A stretch of DNA of 54,060 nt from Oscillospiraceae bacterium (GCA_902795345.1 CADBKO010000021.1:1-54060), one strand, 5' to 3'; shown: positions 42,035 to 51,124, counted from the stretch's first letter. Notes: generated from the letters alone by a model not told the origin. Numbers and translations are program-made.

Positions 42035-42918
42035 AGCATCGTAAACTCGTCAGCTCTCTGATGCTGATCGTCGCGGCCCTCATATGGGGCACCGCCTTCG
42101 TGGCCCAGCGCAAGGGCATGGAGTATGCCGGGCCCCTGGCCTTCAACGGGGTGCGGACCCTCATCGGCTCGCTGGTGCTGCTGCCCGTGGCGCTGATCTT
42201 CCGGCCCGCTAAGGCGGCAAACCTCCGCAAGACCCTCCTGGCGGGGCTCCTCTGCGGCCTGTGTCTTTTCATGGCCACCAACCTGCAGCAGATCGGCCTG
42301 ACCTCCACGGAAGCGGGCAAGGCGGGCTTCATCACCACCTTCTATATCATCCTGGTCCCCGTGCTGGGCCTCTTCCTGCGGAAAAAGACGGGGGCCGTCA
42401 CCTGGCTGGCGGTGGCCGTCGCCCTGGGCGGCCTGTTTTTCCTCTGCGTGAAGCCGGGCGAAGTGCGTATCGCGCCGGGGGATCTTTTGGTGCTGGGCTG
42501 CGCCTTCTTCTTCGCCGTCCAGATCCTGGTGATCGACTTCTTCGTGCAGGAGGTGGACGGGGTGCTCCTCAGCTGCGTCCAGTTCGCGGTGGACGGCGTC
42601 CTGAGCCTGATCGCGGCCTTCCTCTTCGAGGAACCGGATTTCCCGGCCCTGTTCCGGGGCTGGATCCCCCTGCTTTACACCGGCATCCTCAGCTGCGGCG
42701 TGGCCTACACCCTGCAGATCCTGGGGCAGAAGAACCTGCACCCCACCGTGGCCTCCCTCCTTATGAGCCTGGAATCCGCTTTCGCGGTGCTGGGCGGCTG
42801 GCTGATCCTCCATGAAAGGCTGACCCGGCGGGAACTGCTGGGCTGCGCGCTCATGCTGGCGGCGGTGCTGCTGGTGCAGCTGGCCCCGGCGAAGAAGGAG
42901 AAGCCCCCGGCGTCTTGA
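42031..42918 (+). CDS. EamA/DMT-superfamily transporter
   Basis: A 295-residue protein with ten hydrophobic helices in two EamA repeats. The first repeat has WGTAFVAQRKGMEYAGPLAFNGVRTLIGSL, the second GVLLSCVQFAVDG and SLLMSLESAFAVLGGWLILHERL. Such proteins usually export amino acids or metabolites. Its start overlaps the TS-like gene by four bases and its stop overlaps the -35 box of the ABC-F promoter. Export of a TCA-related product is a guess. Confidence 0.88.
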   Translation: MKHRKLVSSLMLIVAALIWGTAFVAQRKGMEYAGPLAFNGVRTLIGSLVLLPVALIFRPAKAANLRKTLLAGLLCGLCLFMATNLQQIGLTSTEAGKAGFITTFYIILVPVLGLFLRKKTGAVTWLAVAVALGGLFFLCVKPGEVRIAPGDLLVLGCAFFFAVQILVIDFFVQEVDGVLLSCVQFAVDGVLSLIAAFLFEEPDFPALFRGWIPLLYTGILSCGVAYTLQILGQKNLHPTVASLLMSLESAFAVLGGWLILHERLTRRELLGCALMLAAVLLVQLAPAKKEKPPAS

Positions 42919-42943
42919 CAATTCCCGCGTTGCTTGTTATGAT
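42915..42943 (+). promoter_or_regulatory. Promoter of the ABC-F leader transcript
   Basis: TTGACA at 42915-42920 (overlapping the stop codon of the exporter), 17-base spacer, TATGAT at 42938-42943. It gives a leader of about 225 bases before the ABC-F start. Confidence 0.8.
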
Positions 42944-42974
42944 TCCATCAGACAAAAGGAAATGAGGCGAAAGA

Positions 42975-42989
42975 ATGATCATTGAGTGA
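42975..42989 (+). CDS. Leader peptide MIIE upstream of the ABC-F gene
   Basis: ATG ATC ATT GAG TGA with GAGG seven bases upstream. Very short leader peptides are usual in ABC-F antibiotic-resistance leaders, where ribosome stalling sets the attenuator. The site fits but is too short to prove translation. Confidence 0.4.
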   Translation: MIIE

Positions 42990-43040
42990 TTCGCGGATTC
43001 ATGGATAGCGGCGACGCCCGGTCATCCGGGCAGACTTGTG

Positions 43041-43166
43041 CTGTCGTGAATGCGGATCGCTCTCTGTTTCCCCGTCCTCCCGGCCGGGGCCGGTTTCGTC
43101 CATGCCTCCGTGACAGCAGAAGCTCCGTATTCGACAGCATATAAATGCCGAATACGGAGCTTTTTT
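43041..43166 (+). promoter_or_regulatory. Transcription attenuator with alternative antiterminator pairing
   Basis: A terminator hairpin with a perfect 14-bp stem (43120-43133 with 43149-43162) and six T (43161-43166) lies 10 bases before the ABC-F ATG. CTGTC-GT-GAATGC at 43041-43053 can pair with GTATTCGACAG at 43127-43137 (11 pairs, two-base bulge, one G-U), which would break the terminator. This terminator/antiterminator layout is as in drug-inducible ABC-F genes. Confidence 0.75.
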
Positions 43167-43175
43167 GGAGGAACT

Positions 43176-44696
43176 ATGCTGGAACTGAAAAATCTAAGCC
43201 TCTATTTGAAGCGGGACGACCGCAGCCTGGCGGAGGATTTCAGCTTCACCCTGGGGCGCGGGGACAAGGCCGTGCTCATCGGGGAGGAGGGCAACGGGAA
43301 ATCCACCCTGCTGAAGGCCGTCTACGACCGTAAGCTGGTGGAGGACTACTGCGACGTTTCCGGGGAAGTCACCGCCCACGGAAAAATGGCCTATCTGCCC
43401 CAGATGCTGCCGGAGGAGCTGAAAAGCCTCTCCGTGGCCGAATACTTCGACGGCGCGGAGGTTTTCGGAAAAACAGAACTTCTGACGCGCCTGGGGATTG
43501 ACCCCGATTTCTGCTATTCCCCGCAGCTTTTGGGCACCCTCTCCGGCGGGGAAAAGGTGAAAATGCAGCTGTGCCGCCTGCTTATGGAGGAGCCGGACAT
43601 CCTGCTCCTGGACGAGCCCACCAACGACCTGGACATCGACACCCTCCGCTGGCTGGAGGGCTTTATCCGGGATACGAGGAAGCCCGTCCTCTACATTTCC
43701 CATGACGAGACCCTGATCGAGCGCAGCGCAAACGTCATCATCCACATGGAACAGCTGATCCGGAAGACCCGCTGCCGCATCACCGTGACGCGCATGGGCT
43801 ACCGGGACTACCTGGCCTTCCGGCGGCAGAGCTTCGACCATCAGGACCAGGTGGCGAAAAAGCAGCGGGAGGACTATGACCGGCAGCTGCGCCGCTGGCG
43901 GCAGATCCACGACCGGGTGGAGCATGAGCAGCGCAGCCTCAGCCGCCAGGACCCCCACAGCGGGCGGCTGCTGAAAAAGAAGATGCACAGCGTCCAGTCT
44001 ACGGGGCGGCGGCTGGAGCGGCAGGCGGAGGATTTTCTGGATTTCTCCGAGGAGGAGGAAGCCATCCTCACCCGCTTCGACCCCGTTGTGATGCTCCCGC
44101 CGGGGAAGACGGTGCTGGACTTCTCCCTGAGCGCCCTCGCCGCAGGGGACCGGGTGCTGGCCCGGGACCTGAAGCTCCATGTGTCGGGGGGCGAGATCGT
44201 CGGCATCACGGGGCGCAACGGCGCGGGGAAATCCACCCTGATGAAGATCCTGTGGGAGGAGCTGCGGCAGCGCAGGGACGTCACCGCCGCCTGGATGCCC
44301 CAGGATTACGGCGAAGTGCTGGACCTGGGCCAGACGCCCCTGGAGCATTTGGAGGCGGTCTATACGAAGGAGGACCTCACCCGCGCCCGGACCTGCCTGG
44401 GAAGCATGCGCTTCACCCACGAGGAGATGACGGGGAAGATCGCGCGCCTCAGCGGCGGCCAGCGGGCCAAGCTGCTGTTTTTGGACATGGTGCTGAAAAG
44501 GGCGGACGTGCTGCTCCTGGACGAGCCCACGAGAAATTTCAGTCCCCTCTCCGCCCCGGTGGTCCGCTCTGCCCTCCGGGATTTCGGCGGCACTATCCTC
44601 AGCGTTTCCCACGACAGGAAGTATCTTTCCCAGGTCTGCGACGCCGTCTATGAGCTGCGCCCCGACGGCCTGCACCGCATAGAACCGCCGGAATAA
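43176..44696 (+). CDS. ABC-F ATPase, probable ribosome protection protein
   Basis: A 506-residue protein starting at ATG 43176 right after TTTGGAGGAACT. The same frame is open upstream to 43050 but passes through the terminator hairpin. Two ABC domains without membrane segments: Walker A GEEGNGKST and GRNGAGKST, signatures LSGGEKVKMQL and LSGGQRAKLLF, Walker B LLLDEPTNDLD and VLLLDEPTRNF, H-switch ISHDE. The linker between them (about 210-310, charged and helical, with RRWRQIHDRVEHE) would reach the ribosomal E-site. The attenuated leader points to antibiotic-inducible ribosome protection; drug class cannot be told. Confidence 0.88.
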   Translation: MLELKNLSLYLKRDDRSLAEDFSFTLGRGDKAVLIGEEGNGKSTLLKAVYDRKLVEDYCDVSGEVTAHGKMAYLPQMLPEELKSLSVAEYFDGAEVFGKTELLTRLGIDPDFCYSPQLLGTLSGGEKVKMQLCRLLMEEPDILLLDEPTNDLDIDTLRWLEGFIRDTRKPVLYISHDETLIERSANVIIHMEQLIRKTRCRITVTRMGYRDYLAFRRQSFDHQDQVAKKQREDYDRQLRRWRQIHDRVEHEQRSLSRQDPHSGRLLKKKMHSVQSTGRRLERQAEDFLDFSEEEEAILTRFDPVVMLPPGKTVLDFSLSALAAGDRVLARDLKLHVSGGEIVGITGRNGAGKSTLMKILWEELRQRRDVTAAWMPQDYGEVLDLGQTPLEHLEAVYTKEDLTRARTCLGSMRFTHEEMTGKIARLSGGQRAKLLFLDMVLKRADVLLLDEPTRNFSPLSAPVVRSALRDFGGTILSVSHDRKYLSQVCDAVYELRPDGLHRIEPPE

Positions 44697-44701
44697 AACA
44701 G

Positions 44702-44869
44702 GAAATCTCCCTCGCTGAGGGAGATTTCAAGCTGTCGACAAAGTGTCGACAGCTTGAGAAGCAAAATCAGAATTGTATTCTGATTTTGCAAGGATATAAC
44801 GTGAAGGGGGATTCCCGTCCCCCTTCACAAATCCCCCATGCTTATCGAAACTCCGCCAAGGGAGATTTC
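44702..44869. repeat. Cluster of four perfect hairpins with terminal inverted repeat (MITE-like)
   Basis: Four perfect stems stand in a row: 44702-44713/44717-44728 (12 bp), 44729-44740/44744-44755 (12 bp), 44761-44773/44777-44789 (13 bp) and 44801-44811/44818-44828 (11 bp), most with 3-base loops. The first 11 bases (44702-44712) are the exact reverse complement of 44859-44869, and 44756-44765 of 44870-44879. The first hairpin may end the ABC-F transcript, but the rest exceed any terminator. It resembles a miniature inverted-repeat element; no transposase is nearby. Confidence 0.7.
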
Positions 44870-44949
44870 TTTGCTTCTCGCTTGCATTTCGGGCTTTCCC
44901 GCTGTCTCCATTATAGAGGGACCTTTTCTCCCTCCGAAAGGAGACGCTT

Positions 44950-45300
44950 ATGAATATCTTCCGCACCCCCGAAACCCCCAGGCCCATCCACCTGGATTTC
45001 CCCATGGCCCTGGTGACGATGGACCTCAGCGCCACGGAAATGCTGGTCTACATGCTCCTGCTGAACCGCTCCAATCTCTCCGCCCGCAGCGGGGACTGGG
45101 TGGACATGCGGGGGCGTATTTTCGTTTATTACCCCATCCACAGCCTGGCGGAAGCCCTGGGCCGCTCGGAAGCGGGGATCAAGAAGGCGCTGAACGGCCT
45201 GGAAAAGAAGGACCTGATCCTCCGGCAGCGGCAGAGCTGGGGCAAGTCCTCCCGCATCTTTGTGAAGCTCCCCCGGAGGGAGGACGCCTGCCCGATATAG
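44950..45300 (+). CDS. RepA_N-domain protein (replication initiator N-terminal domain only)
   Basis: A 116-residue protein with a strong site (GAAAGGAGA). The pattern FPMALVTMDLSATEMLVYMLLLNRSNLS, then DMRGRIFVYYPIHSLAEALGRSEAGIKKALNGLEKKDLILRQRQ fits the RepA_N winged-helix domain of plasmid and ICE replication initiators of Firmicutes. It stops after the domain. In the +1 frame the next 30 codons (to a stop near 45395) read KYPMRGQEDCPPDRQKAVPP, which resembles the basic linker of full RepA proteins, so the gene may be a frameshifted remnant. No replication origin, partition or relaxase gene is near. Confidence 0.75.
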   Translation: MNIFRTPETPRPIHLDFPMALVTMDLSATEMLVYMLLLNRSNLSARSGDWVDMRGRIFVYYPIHSLAEALGRSEAGIKKALNGLEKKDLILRQRQSWGKSSRIFVKLPRREDACPI

Positions 45301-45543
45301 GGTACGGAAGTATCCCATGCGTGGACAGGAGGACTGTCCGCCTGATAGACAGAAAGCCGTCCCTCCATCGTCTACGAAAGTAGCCCCTAGAAATTAAGAA
45401 AGAAATAAAACTATGGAGCTAGAAGAAGGAGGGAGGAGGCTCCCGTCCCGGCCGGCGGAGCGGATCGTTTTTCAGGACGGGGACGGGAATCTCCTGCCCG
45501 GAAAGAGACCGGGGCGGGAGGGGCGCAGGCGCTGCCGATAAGT
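45301..45543. other. Spacer with possible RepA remnant and a 9-bp hairpin
   Basis: The first 95 bases continue a RepA-like linker in another frame (see the gene at 44950). A 9-bp perfect stem (45441-45449 with 45480-45488), flanked by partly paired GGAG/CTCC, lies downstream and may end transcription from both sides. A 42-codon open frame from 45414 has no convincing site. Confidence 0.5.
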
Positions 45544-47895
45544 TCACTCCTCCGCCGCCATGAAATAGAGGCGGGAGGAGAAGTCCACGAAATAGCGCAC
45601 TTCCTCGTTGTAGCCGGTGCCGGAAAAGGCCTGCTTCAGCTTCACCCCGGCCATGAGGGTGCGCCCATCTGCCCGGACGTCCTCCGTTTCCCCCGGCATG
45701 GTGACGACCTTGGAGATCGCGTTGTGTAATAGAGAATCCTGCTTCATATGGACGGGGGAGACGGTGTTCACCAGGCTGCCGAAGCGCTTCAGGTTCAGCC
45801 GGTGCTCCTCGTTGGAGAAGTGGTAGCGTTTATCTTCGTCCAGCCCCTTGGGGAAATAACGCTCGAATTGGGTGTTTGCGCGGGTGAGCTCCTGGAGCAG
45901 CAGCCCCACGGCCCGCTCCCGGTCCGGACTCACGCTGGTCCATTCGTGGAGATTGCCGCTCCGGCCCCGATAGAAATCCCCGAACTGGAAGACTTCCCGC
46001 CAGTTCTTGTAAGTCTCGATCTCCGCCTTCAGCAGCATCTTTTCCTCGGCGCTCAGGTCCCGCAGGTCCAGCTCGCAGCCCAGCAGCCCGAAGGCCGCCA
46101 CATTGAAGCGACTTTCCCAGGGGGTGCTGCGCAGGGTCTGGTGATTGGGGCAGACGGAGATGTGGGCCCCCAGGGTGGAGAGGGGATAGCCGTAGCTGTA
46201 CCCCTCCTGGATGCGCACGCGGCTGATGGCGTCGGTGTTGTCGCTGGCCCAGATCTGGGGGAAGAAGGAGAGAATGCCCAGGTCGAAGCGGTTGCCGCCG
46301 GAGGCGCAGCCCTCAAAGAGGATGCGGGGGAAGCGCTTCGTCAGCTCTCCCATCACCCGGTAGAGGCCGCAGACATAGCGGTGGGCGGTCTCTCCCTGCT
46401 TCTCCGGGGGCAGAGCGGGGGAATAGACGTCGGAGAAAATGCGGTTGAAATCCCACTTGACATAGGAGATCTCCGCGGAGGAAAAGACCTCCGTCATTTT
46501 TTCAATGATGAAATCCTGCACCGCCGGATTCGCCAGGTCCAGCAGCCGCTGGTTCCGCCCCTCGGTGTGGGGCTTTCCGGGGATGGCCATGGTCCAGTCC
46601 GGGTGGGCCTGGAAGAGATTGGAGCGGGTGTTCACCATTTCCGGCTCCACCCAGATGCCGAATCCCAGCCCCAGCTCCTTCAGCTTTTTCCCCAGCCCCT
46701 CCAGGCCGCCGGGCAGCTTTTTCAGGTTCACGTCCCAGTCGCCCAGGGAGCTCGTGTCGTCGCTGCGCTCCCCGAACCAGCCGTCGTCCATGACGAAGAG
46801 CTCAATGCCCAGCTCCTTGCCGGCCTTTGCCAGGCTGACGAGGCTGCGCTCGGTGAAATTGAAATAGCTGGCCTCCCAGCTGTTGAGCAGCACGGGGCGG
46901 GGCCTGCGCTTCCATTCGCCCCGGACGACATGCTCCCGCACAAAGCGGTGCATATTCCGGCTCTGGCCATTGAAGCCCCGGGAAGAATAGGTCATCACCG
47001 CCTCCGGCGCCTCAAAGGTTTCTCCCGGCCCGAGAGTGAAGCGGAAGCCCTGGGGATGGATGCCGCTGAGGACCCTGGTCTTGCCGAAGGCGTTCACCTC
47101 CACGGTCTCATAGTGGTTGCCGCTGTACAGAAGATTGAAGCCATAGCACTCGCCGCTGTCCTCCGTGGCCGCGCTCTCGTGGAGCATGAAAAAGGGATTC
47201 ATGCGGCTGGAGGAACAGCCCATCCGGGATTCCATGACGAAGCGCCCGGCGGGCAGGGGGAGGGTGGCCTTCTCCATCTCCCGCGCCCAGGAGCCGTGGA
47301 AGCAGGTGACGGACCAGGGGGAGTCTGCCAGATCCAGCTGCATACTGAGGAGCCGGTCCAGCTCCAGGCTTTCCGAGGAGAGATTCCGGAGCTTCGCGCT
47401 GCGGCAGATCACGTCGCAGTCGGGATAGACGTAATAATGCAGCTCCAGCTCCTCCCCGTACTGCCCGTCCCGAAGCCAGACCGTGAGGTGCTCCGCCCTG
47501 CCGCTTTCGTCATAGGAGCCGGGGAGGACGGCATAGGGCGGCTTCGTGTCCGTGATCTCCGCGCCCGCATAAAGGAAGTCGGAGGTCCGGCCTCCGTCAT
47601 GGTGCACCAGCTCTATAAAGGGCTCCCGGACGTCCCCCTTGCCGCAGGTGGAGAGCTCCAGGCACATGTCCTCCAGATTCACGGCAGGGTGCTGCGCGTC
47701 ATAGGCAAGGACCGCGCCGGGAGAGAAGCTGCGTTTTTCCGTCAGGGACATGAGCTCCTCGGCGGAGGCTGCGCCCAGCCTGGGCCCGTAATGCAGGTGC
47801 TCCAGGTGGAGCGTGGGCAGCACGCGGAAGGCATAGCTTGTGTTTTCCGTTTCCAGCAGGAAAAGGGGCCTGTCCCCGTCAAAGCGGCGGATCAT
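45544..47895 (-). CDS. Alpha-galactosidase, GH36
   Basis: A 783-residue cytoplasmic glycosidase without signal peptide. GH36 features: N-terminal beta-supersandwich, then the barrel with NSWEASYFNF, ELFVMDDGWFG, the nucleophile in SYVKWDFNR, the acid/base in WASDNTDA and GCASGGNRFDLG. It hydrolyses terminal alpha-1,6-galactosides such as melibiose or raffinose. Its start overlaps the transporter gene upstream (ATGA), so uptake and cleavage are coupled. Confidence 0.95.
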   Translation of the reverse strand: MIRRFDGDRPLFLLETENTSYAFRVLPTLHLEHLHYGPRLGAASAEELMSLTEKRSFSPGAVLAYDAQHPAVNLEDMCLELSTCGKGDVREPFIELVHHDGGRTSDFLYAGAEITDTKPPYAVLPGSYDESGRAEHLTVWLRDGQYGEELELHYYVYPDCDVICRSAKLRNLSSESLELDRLLSMQLDLADSPWSVTCFHGSWAREMEKATLPLPAGRFVMESRMGCSSSRMNPFFMLHESAATEDSGECYGFNLLYSGNHYETVEVNAFGKTRVLSGIHPQGFRFTLGPGETFEAPEAVMTYSSRGFNGQSRNMHRFVREHVVRGEWKRRPRPVLLNSWEASYFNFTERSLVSLAKAGKELGIELFVMDDGWFGERSDDTSSLGDWDVNLKKLPGGLEGLGKKLKELGLGFGIWVEPEMVNTRSNLFQAHPDWTMAIPGKPHTEGRNQRLLDLANPAVQDFIIEKMTEVFSSAEISYVKWDFNRIFSDVYSPALPPEKQGETAHRYVCGLYRVMGELTKRFPRILFEGCASGGNRFDLGILSFFPQIWASDNTDAISRVRIQEGYSYGYPLSTLGAHISVCPNHQTLRSTPWESRFNVAAFGLLGCELDLRDLSAEEKMLLKAEIETYKNWREVFQFGDFYRGRSGNLHEWTSVSPDRERAVGLLLQELTRANTQFERYFPKGLDEDKRYHFSNEEHRLNLKRFGSLVNTVSPVHMKQDSLLHNAISKVVTMPGETEDVRADGRTLMAGVKLKQAFSGTGYNEEVRYFVDFSSRLYFMAAEE

Positions 47896-49337
47896 GCTCT
47901 TCCCTCCCGCCGGGCCCGGACCTGGGCGGCGATCTGGGCCACCTTTTCATCCGTCAGCATGTAGCGCTTGCGGAACCAGAGGAAGGCGATGAGCAGGCCC
48001 GCGATGGGCACGACCGCCATGGTGAAGCGCAGGCCGGTCTTGGCCCCGGCGCTGACGCCCAGGGACCAGTCCACCAGCTTGTCCGCCTCGCTGACCTCCG
48101 TGCCGGATTGCAGGTGGTTGATGCTGAGGCAGATGGAGGCGACCAGGGCCGCCACGCCGGAGGCCAGCTTCACCACGAAGGTCTGCATGGAAAAAATGAC
48201 GCTCTCGTCCCGCCGGTCGTTTTTCAGCTCCCCGTAGTCCACGGTGTTGGCCAGGAATACGGTGGTGATGACGGAGAGCATGCCGTTGGCGGAAAAGATG
48301 AAGAAGGCGGGGACAAAGAGGATGAACACGCTGGACATGCTGGTGAAGGCGAGGAGCAGCAGCACCGCATAGCCCGCCACCGCCATGCCCAGGCAGATAT
48401 AGAAGATCTGGAGGCTGGTGAACTTCCGCCGCAGCAGGGGATAGAGGGCCATCATGCTCAGCACCTGCATGGCCCCGCCGAACATGTTGAACAGCACATA
48501 GGCGTCGTTCCAGCCGGTGGTGCCGAAGTCATATTTGAAGAAGTAGATCACCAGATTGGAGGTGATGTAGATGGAGGTGTTGATGAGGACGATGGCCACG
48601 GTGACGGTCATGGCCTGGTCGTTCTGCACCAGGGCCTTGAACATCTGCCCCACGGACACAGTCTCCATGCTGGCGGTGGATTTCTCCTTCACGTTCAGGC
48701 AGGTGAGCACCGTAAAGACGACGAAGAGGACCGCCACCAGGAGGGAGAACCACTTGAAGCCCACGATCTCGATGGCCTTGGCCCCGGCTCCGGCTCCGGC
48801 GAACAGGTTGCCCAGCATGGGTACCAGCATCATGGTGAACACGGTGACGATGGCGCTGCCCACGCCGGCGCTGGTCCTTGCCAGGGTGGTGAGCCCTTCC
48901 CGCTCCCGCCCGCCCTGGGTGAAGGCAGGGATCATGGACCAGTAGGGGATGTCCATCATGGTATAGGTGACGCCCCAGAAAATATAGGTGACGGCGGCAT
49001 AGGCCGTGAGCCCGGCCCCGTCCAGCTTGGGAGGGGCGCTGAACATGAGAAACAGCACCACGGCGTTGGTCAGGGTGCCGATCAGCAGCCAGGGGCGGAA
49101 TTTGCCCCAGCGTGTCCTCGTCTTGGCCACCACCACGCCCATGATGGGGTCGTTGAAGGCGTCGAAAACCCGGGCGGCCATGAGGATGATTCCCATGGCG
49201 ATGGCGTTGACGCCCAGCAGGTCCTGGAAGTAATACAGCACATAGCTGACGGAGAGCATATAGACCATGTCCTTGCCCACCGCTCCCAGAGCGTAGGACA
49301 GCTTGGCCTTTTTGCTGAGCTTCCCGGTGGATTCCAT
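47892..49337 (-). CDS. GPH-family sugar:cation symporter (MelB-like)
   Basis: A 481-residue protein with 12 hydrophobic helices. GPH signatures: KLSYALGAVGKDMVYML near the start, AARVFDAFNDPIMGVVVAKTRTRWGKFRPWLL (motif with the cation-site Asp residues), and the later DYGELKND. Coupled with the alpha-galactosidase it very likely imports alpha-galactosides such as melibiose. A consensus promoter is 40 bases upstream. Confidence 0.93.
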   Translation of the reverse strand: MESTGKLSKKAKLSYALGAVGKDMVYMLSVSYVLYYFQDLLGVNAIAMGIILMAARVFDAFNDPIMGVVVAKTRTRWGKFRPWLLIGTLTNAVVLFLMFSAPPKLDGAGLTAYAAVTYIFWGVTYTMMDIPYWSMIPAFTQGGREREGLTTLARTSAGVGSAIVTVFTMMLVPMLGNLFAGAGAGAKAIEIVGFKWFSLLVAVLFVVFTVLTCLNVKEKSTASMETVSVGQMFKALVQNDQAMTVTVAIVLINTSIYITSNLVIYFFKYDFGTTGWNDAYVLFNMFGGAMQVLSMMALYPLLRRKFTSLQIFYICLGMAVAGYAVLLLLAFTSMSSVFILFVPAFFIFSANGMLSVITTVFLANTVDYGELKNDRRDESVIFSMQTFVVKLASGVAALVASICLSINHLQSGTEVSEADKLVDWSLGVSAGAKTGLRFTMAVVPIAGLLIAFLWFRKRYMLTDEKVAQIAAQVRARREGRA

Positions 49338-49375
49338 GTGTTTCTTGCTCCTCTCTGGTACTCAATATTCATTTT

Positions 49376-49404
49376 ATTATAGTATATTCACGGGAAAAAG
49401 GCAA
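49376..49404 (-). promoter_or_regulatory. Promoter of the symporter-alpha-galactosidase operon
   Basis: Minus strand TTGCCT (plus 49399-49404), 17-base spacer, TATAAT (plus 49376-49381). Confidence 0.75.
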
Positions 49405-49452
49405 TGCTTGGAAATTGCGTGGCGGGAAAAGCGTCGGTTTCCCGTTGGCCAG

Positions 49453-49489
49453 AAAAAACGGCAAGCCCGCCGAAAAAGCAGGCTTGCCG
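49453..49489 (-). terminator. Terminator of the CoA-transferase operon
   Basis: Minus-strand stem CGGCAAGCC/GGCTTGCCG (plus 49459-49467 with 49481-49489), 13-base loop, six T (plus 49453-49458). Confidence 0.9.
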
Positions 49490-49504
49490 CAGTGCTTACA
49501 AAGC

Positions 49505-51124
49505 TCAGGCCTTGTTCAGAATCTCGTCCTTGATGCCCATGACGGCCTCATTGAAGAGCCGAGCGTCCATCAGCTTCAGCTGGGGGGAGATGATGGGCTT
49601 GAAGGCCATCTTATCCAGCACGTCCTTCTCCAGGTCCACGCCGGGGGCGATCTCGATGAGCTCCAGGCCTTCCTTCACCAGGCGGAACACCGCCCGCTCC
49701 GTGATATACATGACCTCCTGGCCGTTTTCCCGGGCGTAATCGGCGGAGAAGGTGATCTGCTGCACCTTCTGCACCAGCTTGCCGTCCCCGTCCTCCCGGA
49801 TGGCCAGGCCGTCTCCGGTGCAGTCGATGACGGGCTTCTTGCCGGTAGTGCTGCTCTTGGTGGTGAAGGTGCCCATAAAGAACACCTTTTTGGCGTTCTG
49901 GGAGATGTCGATATAGCCCCCCGCGCCGATGCACCTGCCGCCGAAGTAGGAGACGTTCACATCTCCGTTAGCGTCGATCTCCGCGCCGCCCAGGAAGGCC
50001 ATGTCCAGCATGCCGCCGTCGTACATGTCGATGGTGTCCGTCTGGGCGAAGAAGCAGTCGGCGTTAGCCACGCCGGGGAAGCTGAGGCCCTCCTGCACCT
50101 GGCCGCCCATGGGACCGGACTCCACGGAGCAGGTGAGAGCGGAGGAGATGCCCTCCTCGGCGGCGATGCTGCCCAGGCCGGAGGGGATGCCGCTGCCGAT
50201 GTTGACGATGACGCCGGGGGTCAGCTCCATGGCGGCCCGGCGGGCGATGACCTTGCGCATGTTCAGGGGCAGCACCTTGGTGGCGTTGCCGGAGAGCTTG
50301 ATCTCGCCGGAGAGCTCGGGGCGGTATTTGGTGGTGGCGTAGCACTGGCGGCTGTTCATGGGGTCCTTGGCCACCACGATGTAGTCCACCAGCTTGTTGT
50401 GGATGCGGATGTTCCGCGTCCGAAGGCTGTTGCGGGGCACCACAGCCTCCACCTGGGCGATAACGATGCCGCCGGAGTTGTGAGCGGCCACGGCCACCTC
50501 CAGCTCGGTGCCGATGATGGCCTCATGCTCCATGGAGAGGTTGCCGTCCTCGTCGGCATAGGTGGCCCGGATGAAGGCCACGTCCGCGGGGGGCGTTTTG
50601 TAGAACAGGTATTCCTCGCCGTCGATCTCCATCAGCTCCACCACCTTGCCCTCCTCCCGGGAGCGCTGGTTGAAGGCGCAGCCCTCGTGCCGGGGGTCGG
50701 CAAAGGTGTGCAGGCCCACCTTGGTCAGCAGGCCGGGCCGCCGGGCGGCGGCGCAGCGGATCAGGTTGCACATGACGCCCATGGGGGGCATGTAGCAGAG
50801 GATCTTGTTCTCGTCGGCCATGTAGGCCAGAGCGTGGGCGTCGGTGAGGTTGCCAACCCACAGCCTGTCCAGCAGGCCGGGGGCGCGCAGCTTGTTGGGG
50901 CCGATGTTGAAGCCCTGGTAGGGCTCCATGCTGTCGGTCTTGTCGCCGGGGGTGATGCTGCACACGAAGGTGAGGCCCTTGGGGTGGCCCTCCTTCTCAT
51001 AGCGGGCGGCCAGGCCGGAATACAGCTCCTCGGGGCTGCCCAGGGAGCCGAAGCCGCCGCTGATGACGGCGGCACCGTCCCGGATGTGGGACATGGCCTC
51101 TTCCAGGGAGACGAACTTGGGCAT
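49505..51124 (-). CDS. Family I CoA-transferase, fused alpha/beta subunits
   Basis: A 539-residue protein with both CoA-transferase halves. The N-terminal half has DGAAVISGGFGSLGSPEEL (glycine-rich CoA loop), the C-terminal half carries the catalytic Glu in CSVESGPMGGQVQEG. The layout is that of propionate/acetate:3-ketoacid CoA-transferases (about 520 aa), not of the 440-aa butyryl-CoA:acetate enzymes. It would move CoA between acetyl-CoA and a product of the operon. Last gene of the four-gene operon; a hairpin lies upstream (51155). Confidence 0.88.
   Translation of the reverse strand: MPKFVSLEEAMSHIRDGAAVISGGFGSLGSPEELYSGLAARYEKEGHPKGLTFVCSITPGDKTDSMEPYQGFNIGPNKLRAPGLLDRLWVGNLTDAHALAYMADENKILCYMPPMGVMCNLIRCAAARRPGLLTKVGLHTFADPRHEGCAFNQRSREEGKVVELMEIDGEEYLFYKTPPADVAFIRATYADEDGNLSMEHEAIIGTELEVAVAAHNSGGIVIAQVEAVVPRNSLRTRNIRIHNKLVDYIVVAKDPMNSRQCYATTKYRPELSGEIKLSGNATKVLPLNMRKVIARRAAMELTPGVIVNIGSGIPSGLGSIAAEEGISSALTCSVESGPMGGQVQEGLSFPGVANADCFFAQTDTIDMYDGGMLDMAFLGGAEIDANGDVNVSYFGGRCIGAGGYIDISQNAKKVFFMGTFTTKSSTTGKKPVIDCTGDGLAIREDGDGKLVQKVQQITFSADYARENGQEVMYITERAVFRLVKEGLELIEIAPGVDLEKDVLDKMAFKPIISPQLKLMDARLFNEAVMGIKDEILNKA

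Noticed and set aside
43050..43175. N-terminal extension of the ABC-F protein
   Set aside because: The frame is open but crosses the terminator hairpin; ATG 43176 has an ideal site and starts at the conserved first strand.
49505..51124. Butyryl-CoA:acetate CoA-transferase
   Set aside because: The protein is about 540 residues with fused alpha/beta halves and ESGPMGG, not the 440-residue butyrate enzyme type.
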